Shown: positions 36,440-44,994 of the stretch, in pieces | Layout of the letters: every line of letters starts with the position of its first letter | How positions within the stretch are numbered: position 1 is the stretch's first letter | From: Hyphomicrobiales bacterium | GTDB lineage: Bacteria > Pseudomonadota > Alphaproteobacteria > Rhizobiales > Rhizobiaceae | Assembly: GCA_900472175.1 (NCBI GenBank) | Contig: UCHD01000025.1 | Coordinates: 1-64,000 of the forward strand | DNA: 64,000 nt | Direction: 5' to 3' | Notes under the pieces: model-generated | What the model saw: the letters and a program-made list of their open reading frames with translations, nothing else | Databases searched by the model: none | What the model was told of the DNA's origin: nothing | Translations under genes and position numbers: made by a program

Positions 36440-38464
36440 TCAATGTTCCGCGTAAATGCCGTAGAGGATCGGCATCAGGCCGACCAGTGCTTCAAATCGT
36501 GCAAAGGACTTCCGCTCCGGCAACGTCCAGCCTGTTTCGGCAAGTGCCGACAGGCGCGGAAAGACCAGCCGGTCGAAGACGCCGCGATCAGTCATCGGTT
36601 CCGACCAGATACAGCATTGCACGCCGGACAGATGCTTCTTCTGTTCGTCATTCCACCCTTCGATCGGATCGAACGTGTAGAGCTTTTCCGGATCCGACCA
36701 GCCGGCCCAACTGGCGCCTGGCTCTGACCACGCCTGGCTATTGGCCATGTCGAGGTAATAAACCTGGCCGGGGCAGACGACCATATCGTAGCCCTCGCCC
36801 GCCAAGGCCGCAGACGCCTCGACCGTCCGCCAGCCGAACAGCAGCGACCGCCCCTTGTCGATGACGTTACCGTGCGCCGCTTCCTGCCAGCCGCCGGTGA
36901 CGCACCCGCGCGAGGCGAGGAAAGCCTGCACACGCGCCAGGAACTCTGCCTGCAGCACCGCTGCGCCCGATCCGTCGATCTCGTCAGCACCGTGCGTGTT
37001 GGTGATAACGTTCAGCCGCGCGGCATGCGCGGTCGCCATCGCCTCGCCGCTGACCTCGCGCAGACGGGCAAGCGCCTCCGGCGAGCCCGACCACGCGCCG
37101 AGCGGCACTTCGTCGGCGCCGATATGGATGATCTTCGATGGAAACAGTTCGATCAGTTCATCGAAGATCGTTTCGAGAACCCGGTAGGTTTCTTCCCGCG
37201 CCGGATTGATGCAATTGTCCGGGAACCCTTGGACAGAGAAATAGCTACCCTTTTCCTGCGGATCGCGCAGTTCGGGGATCGCTTGCTGCATGGCGTAGCA
37301 ATGGCCCGGCACATCGATCTCGGGCACCACCTCGATGCCGAGCCCACCGGCCAAGGCGACGATCTGCCGGATGGCCGCCTTGGTATAATAGCCGCCGGTC
37401 ACCTGTGGGCCGGACCCCAGCAGCGGTGGGATTTTCAAACCATGGCCGCGCCAGGCGCCGATCTCCGTCAACGCCGGATAGGCGTCGATCTCGACACGCC
37501 ACGCTTCATCGTCGGAGAGATGCCAATGAAAGCGGTTCAGCTTGTTCCAGGCCATGATGCGCAGGAACTGTTCGATTTCCGCCGTGGCATAAAACTGCCG
37601 GGCGACATCCAGATGCACCCCGCGCCAGCCAAGCGCCGGCGCATCGGTGATCTCGCCGGACGCGGGAAACAGGAAGGTCTCGGGATGAAGCCGTGCGCCA
37701 CGCAAGATCTGCCCCAGCGTGATCAACCCGTAAAGGAAACCGGCACGCCCAGTCGCCGATACCGTCACGCCAGATGCGGAAAATTTGAGGCCATATGCCT
37801 CTGGCGCAAACCCATCGGCCGACACAAACGAAATCAGTAAACCGCCTTCCGCGACAGGACGGACGATCCCTTCGACGGGAAACAGGCTGTCCGCGAGCGC
37901 CTTGAAAGCCTGCGCAGCAGCAGCAGCCTCGCCGCCTTCAGCCTGCAGCGCAAGCCCGGCAGGCGGCGCCAAGCGGCCGGAGACCGAGACGGCGCTTGGC
38001 CACGGCACCACGGAAACCGTCACCGGCGCCACCTTTGGAATCGGATAAACAACGGCACCGCGCGTCAGTGTTGCGTTATCGCCCTTCGCCCGCGTCGGGG
38101 CAACGCTGACCGGCACCGTATTGTTGTCGGTGAGCACGACGTAACCGGCATTGGCACCATCGGTCCAATGCTTGGGATGATAGCTCATGCCATGCGCCTT
38201 GATGGTCCAGGTCTCGCCCGGCTTGAGCACAAAACCTTCCGGCGGCGCGAACTCCGAATGGTTCGACAGCCGCTTCAACAATCTGCCGCCTTCGACGGTC
38301 GCCTCAGGATCGATGCGCGCCGGACCGGACACGCAAAGCTTGAAATCGGCAAGCGGCTGATCGGTATTGTTGGTCAAGGTCAGTGTATAGACGGGATTTT
38401 CGTCCTGCCCCACTGGCACCCAGAAGGTTTCCAGCTGGTATTTGATCTTGGTCGCAATCGTCAT
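36440..38464 (-). CDS. Beta-N-acetylhexosaminidase (glycoside hydrolase family 20)
   Basis: A 674-residue GH20 enzyme. The N-terminal part contains a carbohydrate-binding-like beta domain (about 1-150) and a GH20b-type domain, then the catalytic barrel with GWRGVHLDVARQFY near 270 and HIGADEVPLGAW near 445 carrying the catalytic Asp-Glu pair. The second ATG (38464) has GGAGG five bases upstream and fits better than 38467 or the longer frame. There is no obvious signal peptide, so it probably acts in the cytoplasm on imported chito-oligosaccharides, removing terminal GlcNAc or GalNAc. It lies 19 bases after a GNAT gene. Confidence 0.9.
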   Translation of the reverse strand: MTIATKIKYQLETFWVPVGQDENPVYTLTLTNNTDQPLADFKLCVSGPARIDPEATVEGGRLLKRLSNHSEFAPPEGFVLKPGETWTIKAHGMSYHPKHWTDGANAGYVVLTDNNTVPVSVAPTRAKGDNATLTRGAVVYPIPKVAPVTVSVVPWPSAVSVSGRLAPPAGLALQAEGGEAAAAAQAFKALADSLFPVEGIVRPVAEGGLLISFVSADGFAPEAYGLKFSASGVTVSATGRAGFLYGLITLGQILRGARLHPETFLFPASGEITDAPALGWRGVHLDVARQFYATAEIEQFLRIMAWNKLNRFHWHLSDDEAWRVEIDAYPALTEIGAWRGHGLKIPPLLGSGPQVTGGYYTKAAIRQIVALAGGLGIEVVPEIDVPGHCYAMQQAIPELRDPQEKGSYFSVQGFPDNCINPAREETYRVLETIFDELIELFPSKIIHIGADEVPLGAWSGSPEALARLREVSGEAMATAHAARLNVITNTHGADEIDGSGAAVLQAEFLARVQAFLASRGCVTGGWQEAAHGNVIDKGRSLLFGWRTVEASAALAGEGYDMVVCPGQVYYLDMANSQAWSEPGASWAGWSDPEKLYTFDPIEGWNDEQKKHLSGVQCCIWSEPMTDRGVFDRLVFPRLSALAETGWTLPERKSFARFEALVGLMPILYGIYAEH

Positions 38465-38483
38465 CATGTCCTCCAGAGAACTG

Positions 38484-38960
38484 TCAATCGGCGCTGTTAA
38501 GCAGTCCGGCATAGACGCCGGGCTTTGAATTCGGGATCGGCGTTGCGCCCACGGTCCGCTCGTAAAAGGCCGATGGGCCGACATCGCCGATAATGGCGTA
38601 GCCGTAACCCATCACTTTCAAATCCAGCAGGCTGGCGAGAAGCAGGGCATGACCGATGCCTTCGCCGCGCGCCGCTTCATCGACCCCGGTTGGTCCGAAG
38701 AACCCGCGGGCGATCGATTCATGGCAGGCAAAACCGATCAGTTTTTGCGTCCGCGTTGCCAGGAAACAAGCCGGCGGCTGGCGGGCGAAGGACACCGCCA
38801 TTTCGCTCGCCCAGCCGGATCCGAATTTTTCCCGCACCCAACCGGTGACCAGCTCAAATTCCGGCGCAAGCGCCCGGCGGATGGTGACACCGGCCCTTTC
38901 CATGCGCGCATCGAGTTCCGGGACAGGTTTGACCAGTGAAAGATTGACCAGATAATCCAT
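38484..38960 (-). CDS. GNAT-family N-acetyltransferase
   Basis: A 158-residue protein. The acetyl-CoA motif appears as DEAARGEGIGHALLLASLLDLKVMGYGYAIIGDVG, and the end has the AFYERTVGATPIP pattern of small GNAT enzymes. I place the start at 38960 (MDYLVNLSLV), as the 39 residues before it in the longer frame are not family-like. It is probably co-transcribed with the downstream hexosaminidase. An amino-sugar substrate is plausible from context only. Confidence 0.8.
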   Translation of the reverse strand: MDYLVNLSLVKPVPELDARMERAGVTIRRALAPEFELVTGWVREKFGSGWASEMAVSFARQPPACFLATRTQKLIGFACHESIARGFFGPTGVDEAARGEGIGHALLLASLLDLKVMGYGYAIIGDVGPSAFYERTVGATPIPNSKPGVYAGLLNSAD

Positions 38961-39129
38961 AGTGAACCCTGTATCATTATGTTGGGGATGGGCCGAACGT
39001 GCGGGCACAGTATCTTGCAAATCCATGCGGCCGCCGGTTCGATAAGCTGCGGCAATATTGCACGAGTGCTTGCACATTGAACAATGGCGGCACGGAAAGC
39101 CATATCAAGGCATCAAAACCCTTCGCTCT

Positions 39130-39210
39130 TTAAGGCACATCGGCAATGCCGTTGCCCCCAAGCCTGTCCGGCCACACCACAACGAACCGCCGCACTTCAA
39201 TCTCAGCCAT
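39130..39210 (-). CDS. 26-residue frame with strong ribosome site, possible leader or gene remnant
   Basis: An ATG at 39210 preceded by GGGGAGG at good spacing, encoding MAEIEVRRFVVVW and 13 more residues before TAA at 39130. It lies 36 bases downstream of an operator-like palindrome on the same strand. It may be a leader peptide or the surviving N-terminus of a deleted gene. I do not recognise a family. Confidence 0.3.
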   Translation of the reverse strand: MAEIEVRRFVVVWPDRLGGNGIADVP

Positions 39211-39245
39211 GACGAACGCCTCCCCAGACTTCGTTGATCTGACCA

Positions 39246-39296
39246 TTAAGTCAACATATTGGACTTAACCTAAGGCGAGGGGTGAATATCTGTCAA
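39246..39296 (-). promoter_or_regulatory. Putative promoter and operator upstream of the GNAT-GH20 genes
   Basis: Reading on minus: TTGACA (39291-39296), a 17-base spacer, TTAGGT (39268-39273) as a weak -10, overlapping the inverted repeat TTAAGTC-9-GACTTAA (39246-39268). A repressor bound there would block the promoter. The likely transcript runs through the 26-codon frame into the GNAT and GH20 genes. Confidence 0.45.
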
Positions 39297-39496
39297 TCAT
39301 CCGGCTAGCCTGATGATCAAAATCACCGCCACTGCAAAGACCAGCGATCACAACAGGTACGATCGCGTTCCCACGTGCCAGAGAGCCACATTTACCTTAA
39401 GTTAAGAAACCCTTAACATCCCTCATTCCGATAATGACTTACGTCTAACTTTCGCGCAGATTGTACGTAGAGGAGAACAAAGAGGAGCGCTGCATC

Positions 39497-39757
39497 ATGT
39501 CGAACCTGCTGATCGCAGCACTGGCTTATGGCGCCGCCACCCTGCTCTATCTGGTGCCGACCTATATCGAGGGGGAAAGAACCGGCGGCCAATGGTCGGG
39601 GCACCGCATAGCCGGCCTGGTTTTCTGCTTCTTCTGGCCGTTGCTGACCGTTGTTTTGATCTGCAAGGCCGCAACAGCCACATCCAAACCAACATTCATT
39701 TTTGTTGATTACCCAGTTCCCCTGCAACCCAAACCCGCAGGCCGGCCTCGTGATTAA
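39497..39757 (+). CDS. Small membrane protein, function unknown
   Basis: An 86-residue protein with two hydrophobic segments, LLIAALAYGAATLLYLVPTY near residue 5 and AGLVFCFFWPLLTVVLICKA near 40, and a proline-rich tail. The ATG at 39497 has an AGAGGAG ribosome site ten bases upstream; 12 further upstream codons are open but not needed. I do not recognise a family. A hairpin of helices in the inner membrane is the simplest topology. Confidence 0.55.
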   Translation: MSNLLIAALAYGAATLLYLVPTYIEGERTGGQWSGHRIAGLVFCFFWPLLTVVLICKAATATSKPTFIFVDYPVPLQPKPAGRPRD

Positions 39758-40133
39758 GCCATCGCATAACGGCTGCCATCGATTCACGATTGAGTAACCA
39801 TATGCGTCACGACCGCGGCTGGCGAAGGCCCGTGCCGATTTTCGCGAAAATCCACCAAAGATTGCATAAGCTTGGGATTGGCGGCGCCCAATCGGCGATC
39901 CAATGTTGCCTTGAAAGAACCGCGAAAGCGCATAAAAATACAGCCGAGAAGAGAAAACCATCACTCCATGCAATACTTTTAGTTTTAGTAAAAAGCCGAA
40001 ATTCTTCTTAAATGAATTTTTACCCTGAGACGAAATATCGAAATTCACTTCTGAATTGCGGCCCAGTTTAACACATCGCGGACGCTTTTCGGGCATTATC
40101 AGGCCTCTCAGGGCAAGTCGGGGATTTTGCTGC
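39758..40133. other. AT-rich spacer upstream of the polysaccharide locus
   Basis: About 375 bases with no credible gene. It probably carries the promoter of the asnB operon. It contains a perfect 16-base palindrome, GATTTTCGCGAAAATC (39837-39852), and A/T-rich tracts from 39945 to 40020. Confidence 0.5.
39837..39852. repeat. 16-base perfect palindrome
   Basis: GATTTTCGCGAAAATC, about 280 bases upstream of asnB. It could be a regulator site or a small hairpin; no known operator class was recognised. Confidence 0.4.
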
Positions 40134-42083
40134 ATGTGTGGATTTGGCGGTTACTTCGGAGATGGCGTCGCGCTCCATGATGCGCAGCCGTTGCTGCAGC
40201 GCATGGTTGCCGCGATTGCACACCGCGGGCCAGATGAGCAGGGTATCTTTACCGTGCCCTCTGTCGGACTTGGCCATGCCCGCCTTTCAATCGTCGGCCT
40301 GGGCGACGGCCAGCAGCCGATGACGCATTCCAGCGGCGATTTCACCATCGTCTTCAACGGCGAGATTTTCAACTATGTCGAACTGCGCGAGACGCTGAAG
40401 GCGCAGGGCCATGTGTTCCGCACCGGCAGCGACACTGAGGTGATACTACATCTCTATGAACGCATGGGGCTGGATTGCGTCTCCCTGCTCAATGGCGATT
40501 TTGCCTTTGCGATCTGGGACGCATCCACGCAACGCATGGTCATTGCCCGCGACCGGATGGGTGTCCGCCCGCTCTTCTATACAACGGTCGGGAAAACCCT
40601 CTATTTCGCCTCGGAAGTAAAGGCCCTGCTGCAGGTGCCGGGCGTTCGCGCTGAGATGGACCCCTTCGCGCTGGATCAGATCTTCACGCTCTGGGCGCCG
40701 ATTGCACCCCGCACCGCCTTTCGCGACATCTTTGAACTCGAGCCAGCGCATCTGCTGATTGCGGAGAAGAGCGGGATATCGATCAAGCCCTATTGGCAGA
40801 TGCAATATACGGATATGGGCGAGCCTGCCGTCTACAACACGGACGAACGCGCCGCCGCCGAAGAACTGCGCGACCTGCTGACCGATGCGACACGGATCCG
40901 GATGCGAGCCGATGTTCCGGTCGGCTCCTACCTCTCCGGCGGCCTCGATTCCTCGGTCGTCTCGGCACTGGCCGCTCCCATGGCATCAGGCGGCCTCTCG
41001 ACGTTTTCGGTCACCTTCGGAAGTGCCGAACATGACGAGAGTGCTTTCCAGCACCAGATGGCGCAGGCTCTTGGTACGCATCATCACGCAGTTGCCTGCG
41101 GCGACGGCGATATCGCTCGCGCGTTTCCCGATGTGATCCGCTTCACCGAGCGCCCGATCCTGCGCACCGCCCCGGCACCGCTTTATCAACTATCCGGTCT
41201 TGTTCGTGAAAAGGGCCTGAAGGTCGTCCTGACCGGCGAAGGTGCCGACGAGGTATTTGCCGGCTATGATATCTTCAAGGAGGCTCGCGTCCGCCGCTTC
41301 TGCGCCCGCCAGCCGGGTTCGCGGATCAGGCCGCATCTGTTCCGCAAGCTCTACGCTTATCTGCCCGGGCTGAAGCAGCAATCGGCCGAATATCTCGCCG
41401 CCTTCTTCGGCGCCGGCGCCGACAGCCCTGATGATCCGCTGTTTTCGCACCGGCCGCGTTTGCGCGGGACCGCCGCCGCCAAGCTGTTCTTCTCAGGCGA
41501 TCTGCGCCAGACGCTTGGCGGCTATGACGCCGCCGCAGAAATGGTTTCGCGGTTGCCGCAAGACTTTGGCCGCTGGCACCCGTTGCACCAGGCGCAATAT
41601 CTCGAAAGCCGTTTCCTCTTGCCGGGCTATATCCTCTCAAGCCAGGGTGACCGCATGGCGATGGCGCATGGCATCGAAGGGCGTTTCCCCTTCCTCGACC
41701 ATCGCCTCGTCGAATTCGCCACCCGCTTGCCGCCCGAGATGAAACTCAAGGGACTGGTCGAAAAACATATCCTGCGGGAAGCGACCAAGGACCTTCTCCC
41801 GGAGACCATCGGGCGCCGGACCAAGCAGCCCTACCGGGCACCGGACAGCCAATCCTTCGTCGGCGCCAACGAACGGGACTATGTCCACGACGCCTTCAGC
41901 GAGCGCAGCATCACCGATACCGGCCTTTTCAACCCGAAGGCGGTTTCGAAGCTTTACGAGAAATGCAGCGACAAGCCGGCCTCCGGCTATCGCGACAATG
42001 TCGCCTTCGTCGGCATCCTATCAACCCAACTCTGGCAAAACACATTTTCAGCCACCAAGGCGCTTAGCACCAAGGCGGCCTGA
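40134..42083 (+). CDS. Asparagine synthetase-like glutamine amidotransferase (AsnB family)
   Basis: A 649-residue two-domain enzyme. The class II glutaminase begins MCGFGGYF with Cys2 as nucleophile (IAHRGPDEQG, NGEIFNY), which fixes the start at 40134. The synthetase domain has the PP-loop SGGLDSS at residues 268-274, LTGEGADEVFAGYD near 380 and EGRFPFLDHRLVEFA near 520. The family transfers glutamine-derived ammonia to an adenylated carboxylate. It is followed closely by an acyl carrier protein and an AMP-forming ligase, as in exosortase-associated asnB polysaccharide clusters, so it probably amidates a polysaccharide substituent rather than free aspartate. Free asparagine synthesis is not excluded. 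Confidence 0.88.
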   Translation: MCGFGGYFGDGVALHDAQPLLQRMVAAIAHRGPDEQGIFTVPSVGLGHARLSIVGLGDGQQPMTHSSGDFTIVFNGEIFNYVELRETLKAQGHVFRTGSDTEVILHLYERMGLDCVSLLNGDFAFAIWDASTQRMVIARDRMGVRPLFYTTVGKTLYFASEVKALLQVPGVRAEMDPFALDQIFTLWAPIAPRTAFRDIFELEPAHLLIAEKSGISIKPYWQMQYTDMGEPAVYNTDERAAAEELRDLLTDATRIRMRADVPVGSYLSGGLDSSVVSALAAPMASGGLSTFSVTFGSAEHDESAFQHQMAQALGTHHHAVACGDGDIARAFPDVIRFTERPILRTAPAPLYQLSGLVREKGLKVVLTGEGADEVFAGYDIFKEARVRRFCARQPGSRIRPHLFRKLYAYLPGLKQQSAEYLAAFFGAGADSPDDPLFSHRPRLRGTAAAKLFFSGDLRQTLGGYDAAAEMVSRLPQDFGRWHPLHQAQYLESRFLLPGYILSSQGDRMAMAHGIEGRFPFLDHRLVEFATRLPPEMKLKGLVEKHILREATKDLLPETIGRRTKQPYRAPDSQSFVGANERDYVHDAFSERSITDTGLFNPKAVSKLYEKCSDKPASGYRDNVAFVGILSTQLWQNTFSATKALSTKAA

Positions 42084-42104
42084 TCTTTATCTGAGGAAAA
42101 ACAT

Positions 42105-42383
42105 ATGACCCAACCTATCAAGGACAGCATCAAGGCCTTCATCATCGAGAACTTCCTGTTTGGCGACACGTCCTACGACCTTCAAGACGAGGCATCGCTG
42201 ATCGAAAACGAAGTCATCGATTCCACCGGTGTTCTCGAACTCGTCGCCTTCATCGAAGATCAGTTCGGTTTCGTCATGGCCGACGCAGATATCGTGCCTG
42301 CCAATCTCGATTCCGTGGCACGCATCACAGCCTTTGTTGCCAAGCACGCCCAGCAACCCGCACTCAACAAGATGTCGGCCTGA
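42105..42383 (+). CDS. Acyl carrier protein
   Basis: A 92-residue carrier protein. Ser40 in VIDSTGVLEL is the expected phosphopantetheine site; the usual DSL is DST here. It has the acidic helices FIEDQFGFVMADAD and LDSVARITAFV. It lies 21 bases after asnB and 26 before the AMP-forming ligase, which probably loads it. It is specific to this locus rather than the fatty-acid ACP. Confidence 0.88.
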   Translation: MTQPIKDSIKAFIIENFLFGDTSYDLQDEASLIENEVIDSTGVLELVAFIEDQFGFVMADADIVPANLDSVARITAFVAKHAQQPALNKMSA

Positions 42384-42409
42384 CACGATCAGGCGACGGG
42401 AGACAGACG

Positions 42410-43954
42410 ATGCGCGTCGAAGAGTTTCTGCAGAACAGCGCCCGCATGAACGGCGCGAAGACAGCGTTGGTGGCCGGCGACAAGCGCTTTACCTATGCGG
42501 AATTCGACGCGGCAGCCGGACGGCTGGCTTCGTCGCTTGCCGCGGACGGAATCGTGCGCGGCGACCGCATCCTCGTCTTCATGAACAATTGCTGGGAAGC
42601 AGCGGTCTCGCTTTTTGCCATCCTGAAAGCTGGCGCCACTGCGGTGCCGGTCAATCCATCGACCAAGGCCGACAAGCTCGCCTACATGATTGGAAACTGC
42701 GAGGCGGCAGGTATTCTGACCCAAGGTAAACTGCTGCCCATCGTCTCTGAAGCGCGGGCGATCGAACCACGGCCGCTGTTCGTCGCATCGACGAAATTCA
42801 GAGGCGCTGGCCCCGGTGACGGCATTGCTGACTTCGAGGCCTGTCTTGTAGCCACCGAAACCGATGTCAAACATCACGGTATCGACGTCGATCTGGCGCT
42901 CCTGATCTACACCTCAGGCTCGACCGGCCGCCCGAAGGGCGTGATGATGACGCACCGAAATGTCGAGGCAGCGGCAAGCTCTATCACCACCTATCTGGAA
43001 AATACGGCTGACGACATCATCCTGAATGTCCTGCCGCTGGCCTTTGACTATGGCCTCTACCAGCTGCTGATGGCCGTCAAACTAGGTGCGACCATCGTGC
43101 TGGAAGCCTCATTCGCTTTCCCGCAGGCCATCTTCGATCGTATCCGCGAAGAAAACGTCACCGGCTTCCCGCTGGTGCCGACCATGGCGGCGATGATCCT
43201 GCAGATGCGCGATCTGGAGCCGGATTTCCTGCCGAGCCTGCGCTACATCACCAATACCGCAGCTGCCCTGCCCCCGGCCCATATCGCCCGCCTGCGCGAA
43301 CTGTTTCCGCGCGCGACGGTCTATTCGATGTACGGCCTGACGGAATGCAAGCGCTGCACCTACCTGCCGCCGGCAGAACTCGACCGCCGCCCCGGATCTG
43401 TCGGAATTGCCATCCCTAATACCGAAGCTTTCGTGGTCGATGATAGCGGCCAACGCGTCGCACCTGGCGTCCCCGGTGAGCTGGTGATCCGCGGTCCGCA
43501 TGTCATGCAGGGTTATTGGCGCAATGACGAGGCGACCAGCAAGATGCTCCGTCCCGGCCCCAACCCTTGGGAAAAGGTGCTCTACACCGGCGATCTCTTC
43601 CGCACCGATGAGGAGGGCTTCCTCTACTTCGTCGGCCGCAAGGACGACATCATCAAGACCCGTGGCGAGAAAGTTGCGCCGAAGGAAGTCGAGACGGTGC
43701 TGCATGCCCATCCGGGCATCGCCGAAGCGGTCGTCATCGGCCTGCCTGATCCGGTCCTTGGCCAAGCGATCGCAGCCATTGTCGTTCTCTCCGATCCGGC
43801 GTTGACGGACCGCGAGATCATCAAGCATTGCGCCGCCCATCTGGAAGACTTCATGGTTCCGCGTCTCATCGAGTTCCGCAACGAACTGCCAAAGACAGAT
43901 ACCGGCAAGGTCAGCCGCAGGCTCGCCGCAGAAACACTGGAGGCTGCCGAATGA
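42410..43954 (+). CDS. AMP-forming acyl/amino-acid ligase
   Basis: A 514-residue ANL-superfamily adenylating enzyme. The P-loop motif YTSGSTGRPKGVMMTHRN is near residue 166, YGLTECKRC near 307, YTGDLFRTDEEGFLYFVGRKDD near 390 and the catalytic Lys in TDTGKVSRR near the end. It activates a carboxylate as acyl-AMP and probably passes it to the ACP encoded immediately upstream. Its stop overlaps the next gene as ATGA. The substrate is unknown. Confidence 0.9.
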   Translation: MRVEEFLQNSARMNGAKTALVAGDKRFTYAEFDAAAGRLASSLAADGIVRGDRILVFMNNCWEAAVSLFAILKAGATAVPVNPSTKADKLAYMIGNCEAAGILTQGKLLPIVSEARAIEPRPLFVASTKFRGAGPGDGIADFEACLVATETDVKHHGIDVDLALLIYTSGSTGRPKGVMMTHRNVEAAASSITTYLENTADDIILNVLPLAFDYGLYQLLMAVKLGATIVLEASFAFPQAIFDRIREENVTGFPLVPTMAAMILQMRDLEPDFLPSLRYITNTAAALPPAHIARLRELFPRATVYSMYGLTECKRCTYLPPAELDRRPGSVGIAIPNTEAFVVDDSGQRVAPGVPGELVIRGPHVMQGYWRNDEATSKMLRPGPNPWEKVLYTGDLFRTDEEGFLYFVGRKDDIIKTRGEKVAPKEVETVLHAHPGIAEAVVIGLPDPVLGQAIAAIVVLSDPALTDREIIKHCAAHLEDFMVPRLIEFRNELPKTDTGKVSRRLAAETLEAAE

Positions 43955-44964
43955 ACATGCACAATGCCGAAACCACCGCCGCATTCTCGGCAGCAACGCT
44001 GGCCCTCGACCCGGCCAAGGAAACCGACAAGATCGTCGCAGCGCTGCGCGAACAGCTGCGTGGCCCCTTGCGCAAGCGTGGCCTCGTTCTTGGTCTTTCG
44101 GGCGGCATCGACAGCAGCGTCTGCGCGGCCCTCGCCGCCCGCGCGGTCGGTGCCAAGAACGTCTATGCGCTGTTCATGCCGGAAAACGATTCCGATCCGG
44201 AAAGCCTGCGCCTCGGCCGCAAGATCGCCGAGACCTTCGGCATTGACAGTGTCGTCGAAGATATCGGCCCGTCACTACAGGCCATGGGCTGCTACGATCG
44301 TCGCGACGCCTTCATCCGTGAACTGGTTCCGGAATACACCAGCGCCTGGGCCTCGAAGATCGTCATTTCCAGCGCACTCGAAGGCGATGGCTACAACATC
44401 TCCTACCTCGTGGTACAGGATCCCGATGGCAAGCAGACGAAGCTGCGGATGACACCATCCGTCTATCTCGGCATCGTCGCCGCCACCAACATGAAACAGC
44501 GCACCCGCAAGCAGCTTGAATATTTCCATGCCGACCGGCTGAACTTTGCCGTCATCGGCACACCGAACCGGCTGGAATATGACCAGGGCTTCTTCGTCAA
44601 GAACGGCGACGGCGCCGCCGACGTCAAGCCGATCGCCCATCTCTACAAGACCCAAGTCTATCAGCTCGCCGCCTATCTCGGTGTGCCGGAGGAAATCTGC
44701 AAGCGTCCGCCGACAACCGACACCTATTCGCTGCAGCAGACGCAGGAGGAGTTCTACTTCTCCCTGCCCTACGACCGGATGGATCTCTGCCTCTACGGCC
44801 TCAACAATAATCTGCCAGCAGAAACTGTTGCCGCCGCCGCCGGCCTCACCGCCGATCAGATGTCGCGCGTCTGGGCCGACATCGCCGCCAAGCGCAAGGC
44901 GACGCGTTACCTGCATCTTGCGCCGCAACTGGTCGAGCCGGTCAGCGAGATCGCACCGAAATAA
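43951..44964 (+). CDS. NAD synthase-like ammonia ligase (NadE family)
   Basis: A 337-residue protein of the NadE fold without the glutaminase domain of long NAD synthases. The PP-loop SGGIDSS is at residues 50-56, and GTPNRLEYDQGFFVKNGDGAADVKPIAHLYKTQVYQLA near residue 205 matches the NadE deamido-NAD and metal region, with RPPTTD in place of the usual KPPTAD. The start overlaps the ligase stop as ATGA. Its position in an asnB-ACP-ligase operon suggests amidation of a carboxylate in polysaccharide precursor synthesis, though true NAD synthase activity is possible. Confidence 0.8.
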   Translation: MNMHNAETTAAFSAATLALDPAKETDKIVAALREQLRGPLRKRGLVLGLSGGIDSSVCAALAARAVGAKNVYALFMPENDSDPESLRLGRKIAETFGIDSVVEDIGPSLQAMGCYDRRDAFIRELVPEYTSAWASKIVISSALEGDGYNISYLVVQDPDGKQTKLRMTPSVYLGIVAATNMKQRTRKQLEYFHADRLNFAVIGTPNRLEYDQGFFVKNGDGAADVKPIAHLYKTQVYQLAAYLGVPEEICKRPPTTDTYSLQQTQEEFYFSLPYDRMDLCLYGLNNNLPAETVAAAAGLTADQMSRVWADIAAKRKATRYLHLAPQLVEPVSEIAPK

Positions 44965-44994
44965 TCCGCGACAGGATAAGCGGCGGCGAGCGTG

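Larger units (their letters stand above)
38961..39496. other. Intergenic region with an operator-like site and a 26-codon frame
   Basis: About 535 bases without a confirmed gene. It contains a minus-strand promoter-operator arrangement (39246-39296), a 26-codon frame with a strong ribosome site (39130-39210), and an AT-rich stretch before the small membrane-protein gene. The structure suggests the head of an operon whose first gene has been lost. Confidence 0.5.

Noticed and set aside
39413-40135. 240-codon open frame on minus across the small membrane-protein gene and AT-rich spacer
   Set aside because: No family-like sequence and no ribosome site; spans the probable promoter of asnB.
40134-42083. 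AsnO of the N-acetylglutaminylglutamine amide osmolyte pathway
   Set aside because: The ATP-grasp/acetyltransferase ngg gene expected beside asnO is absent; an ACP and AMP-ligase follow instead.
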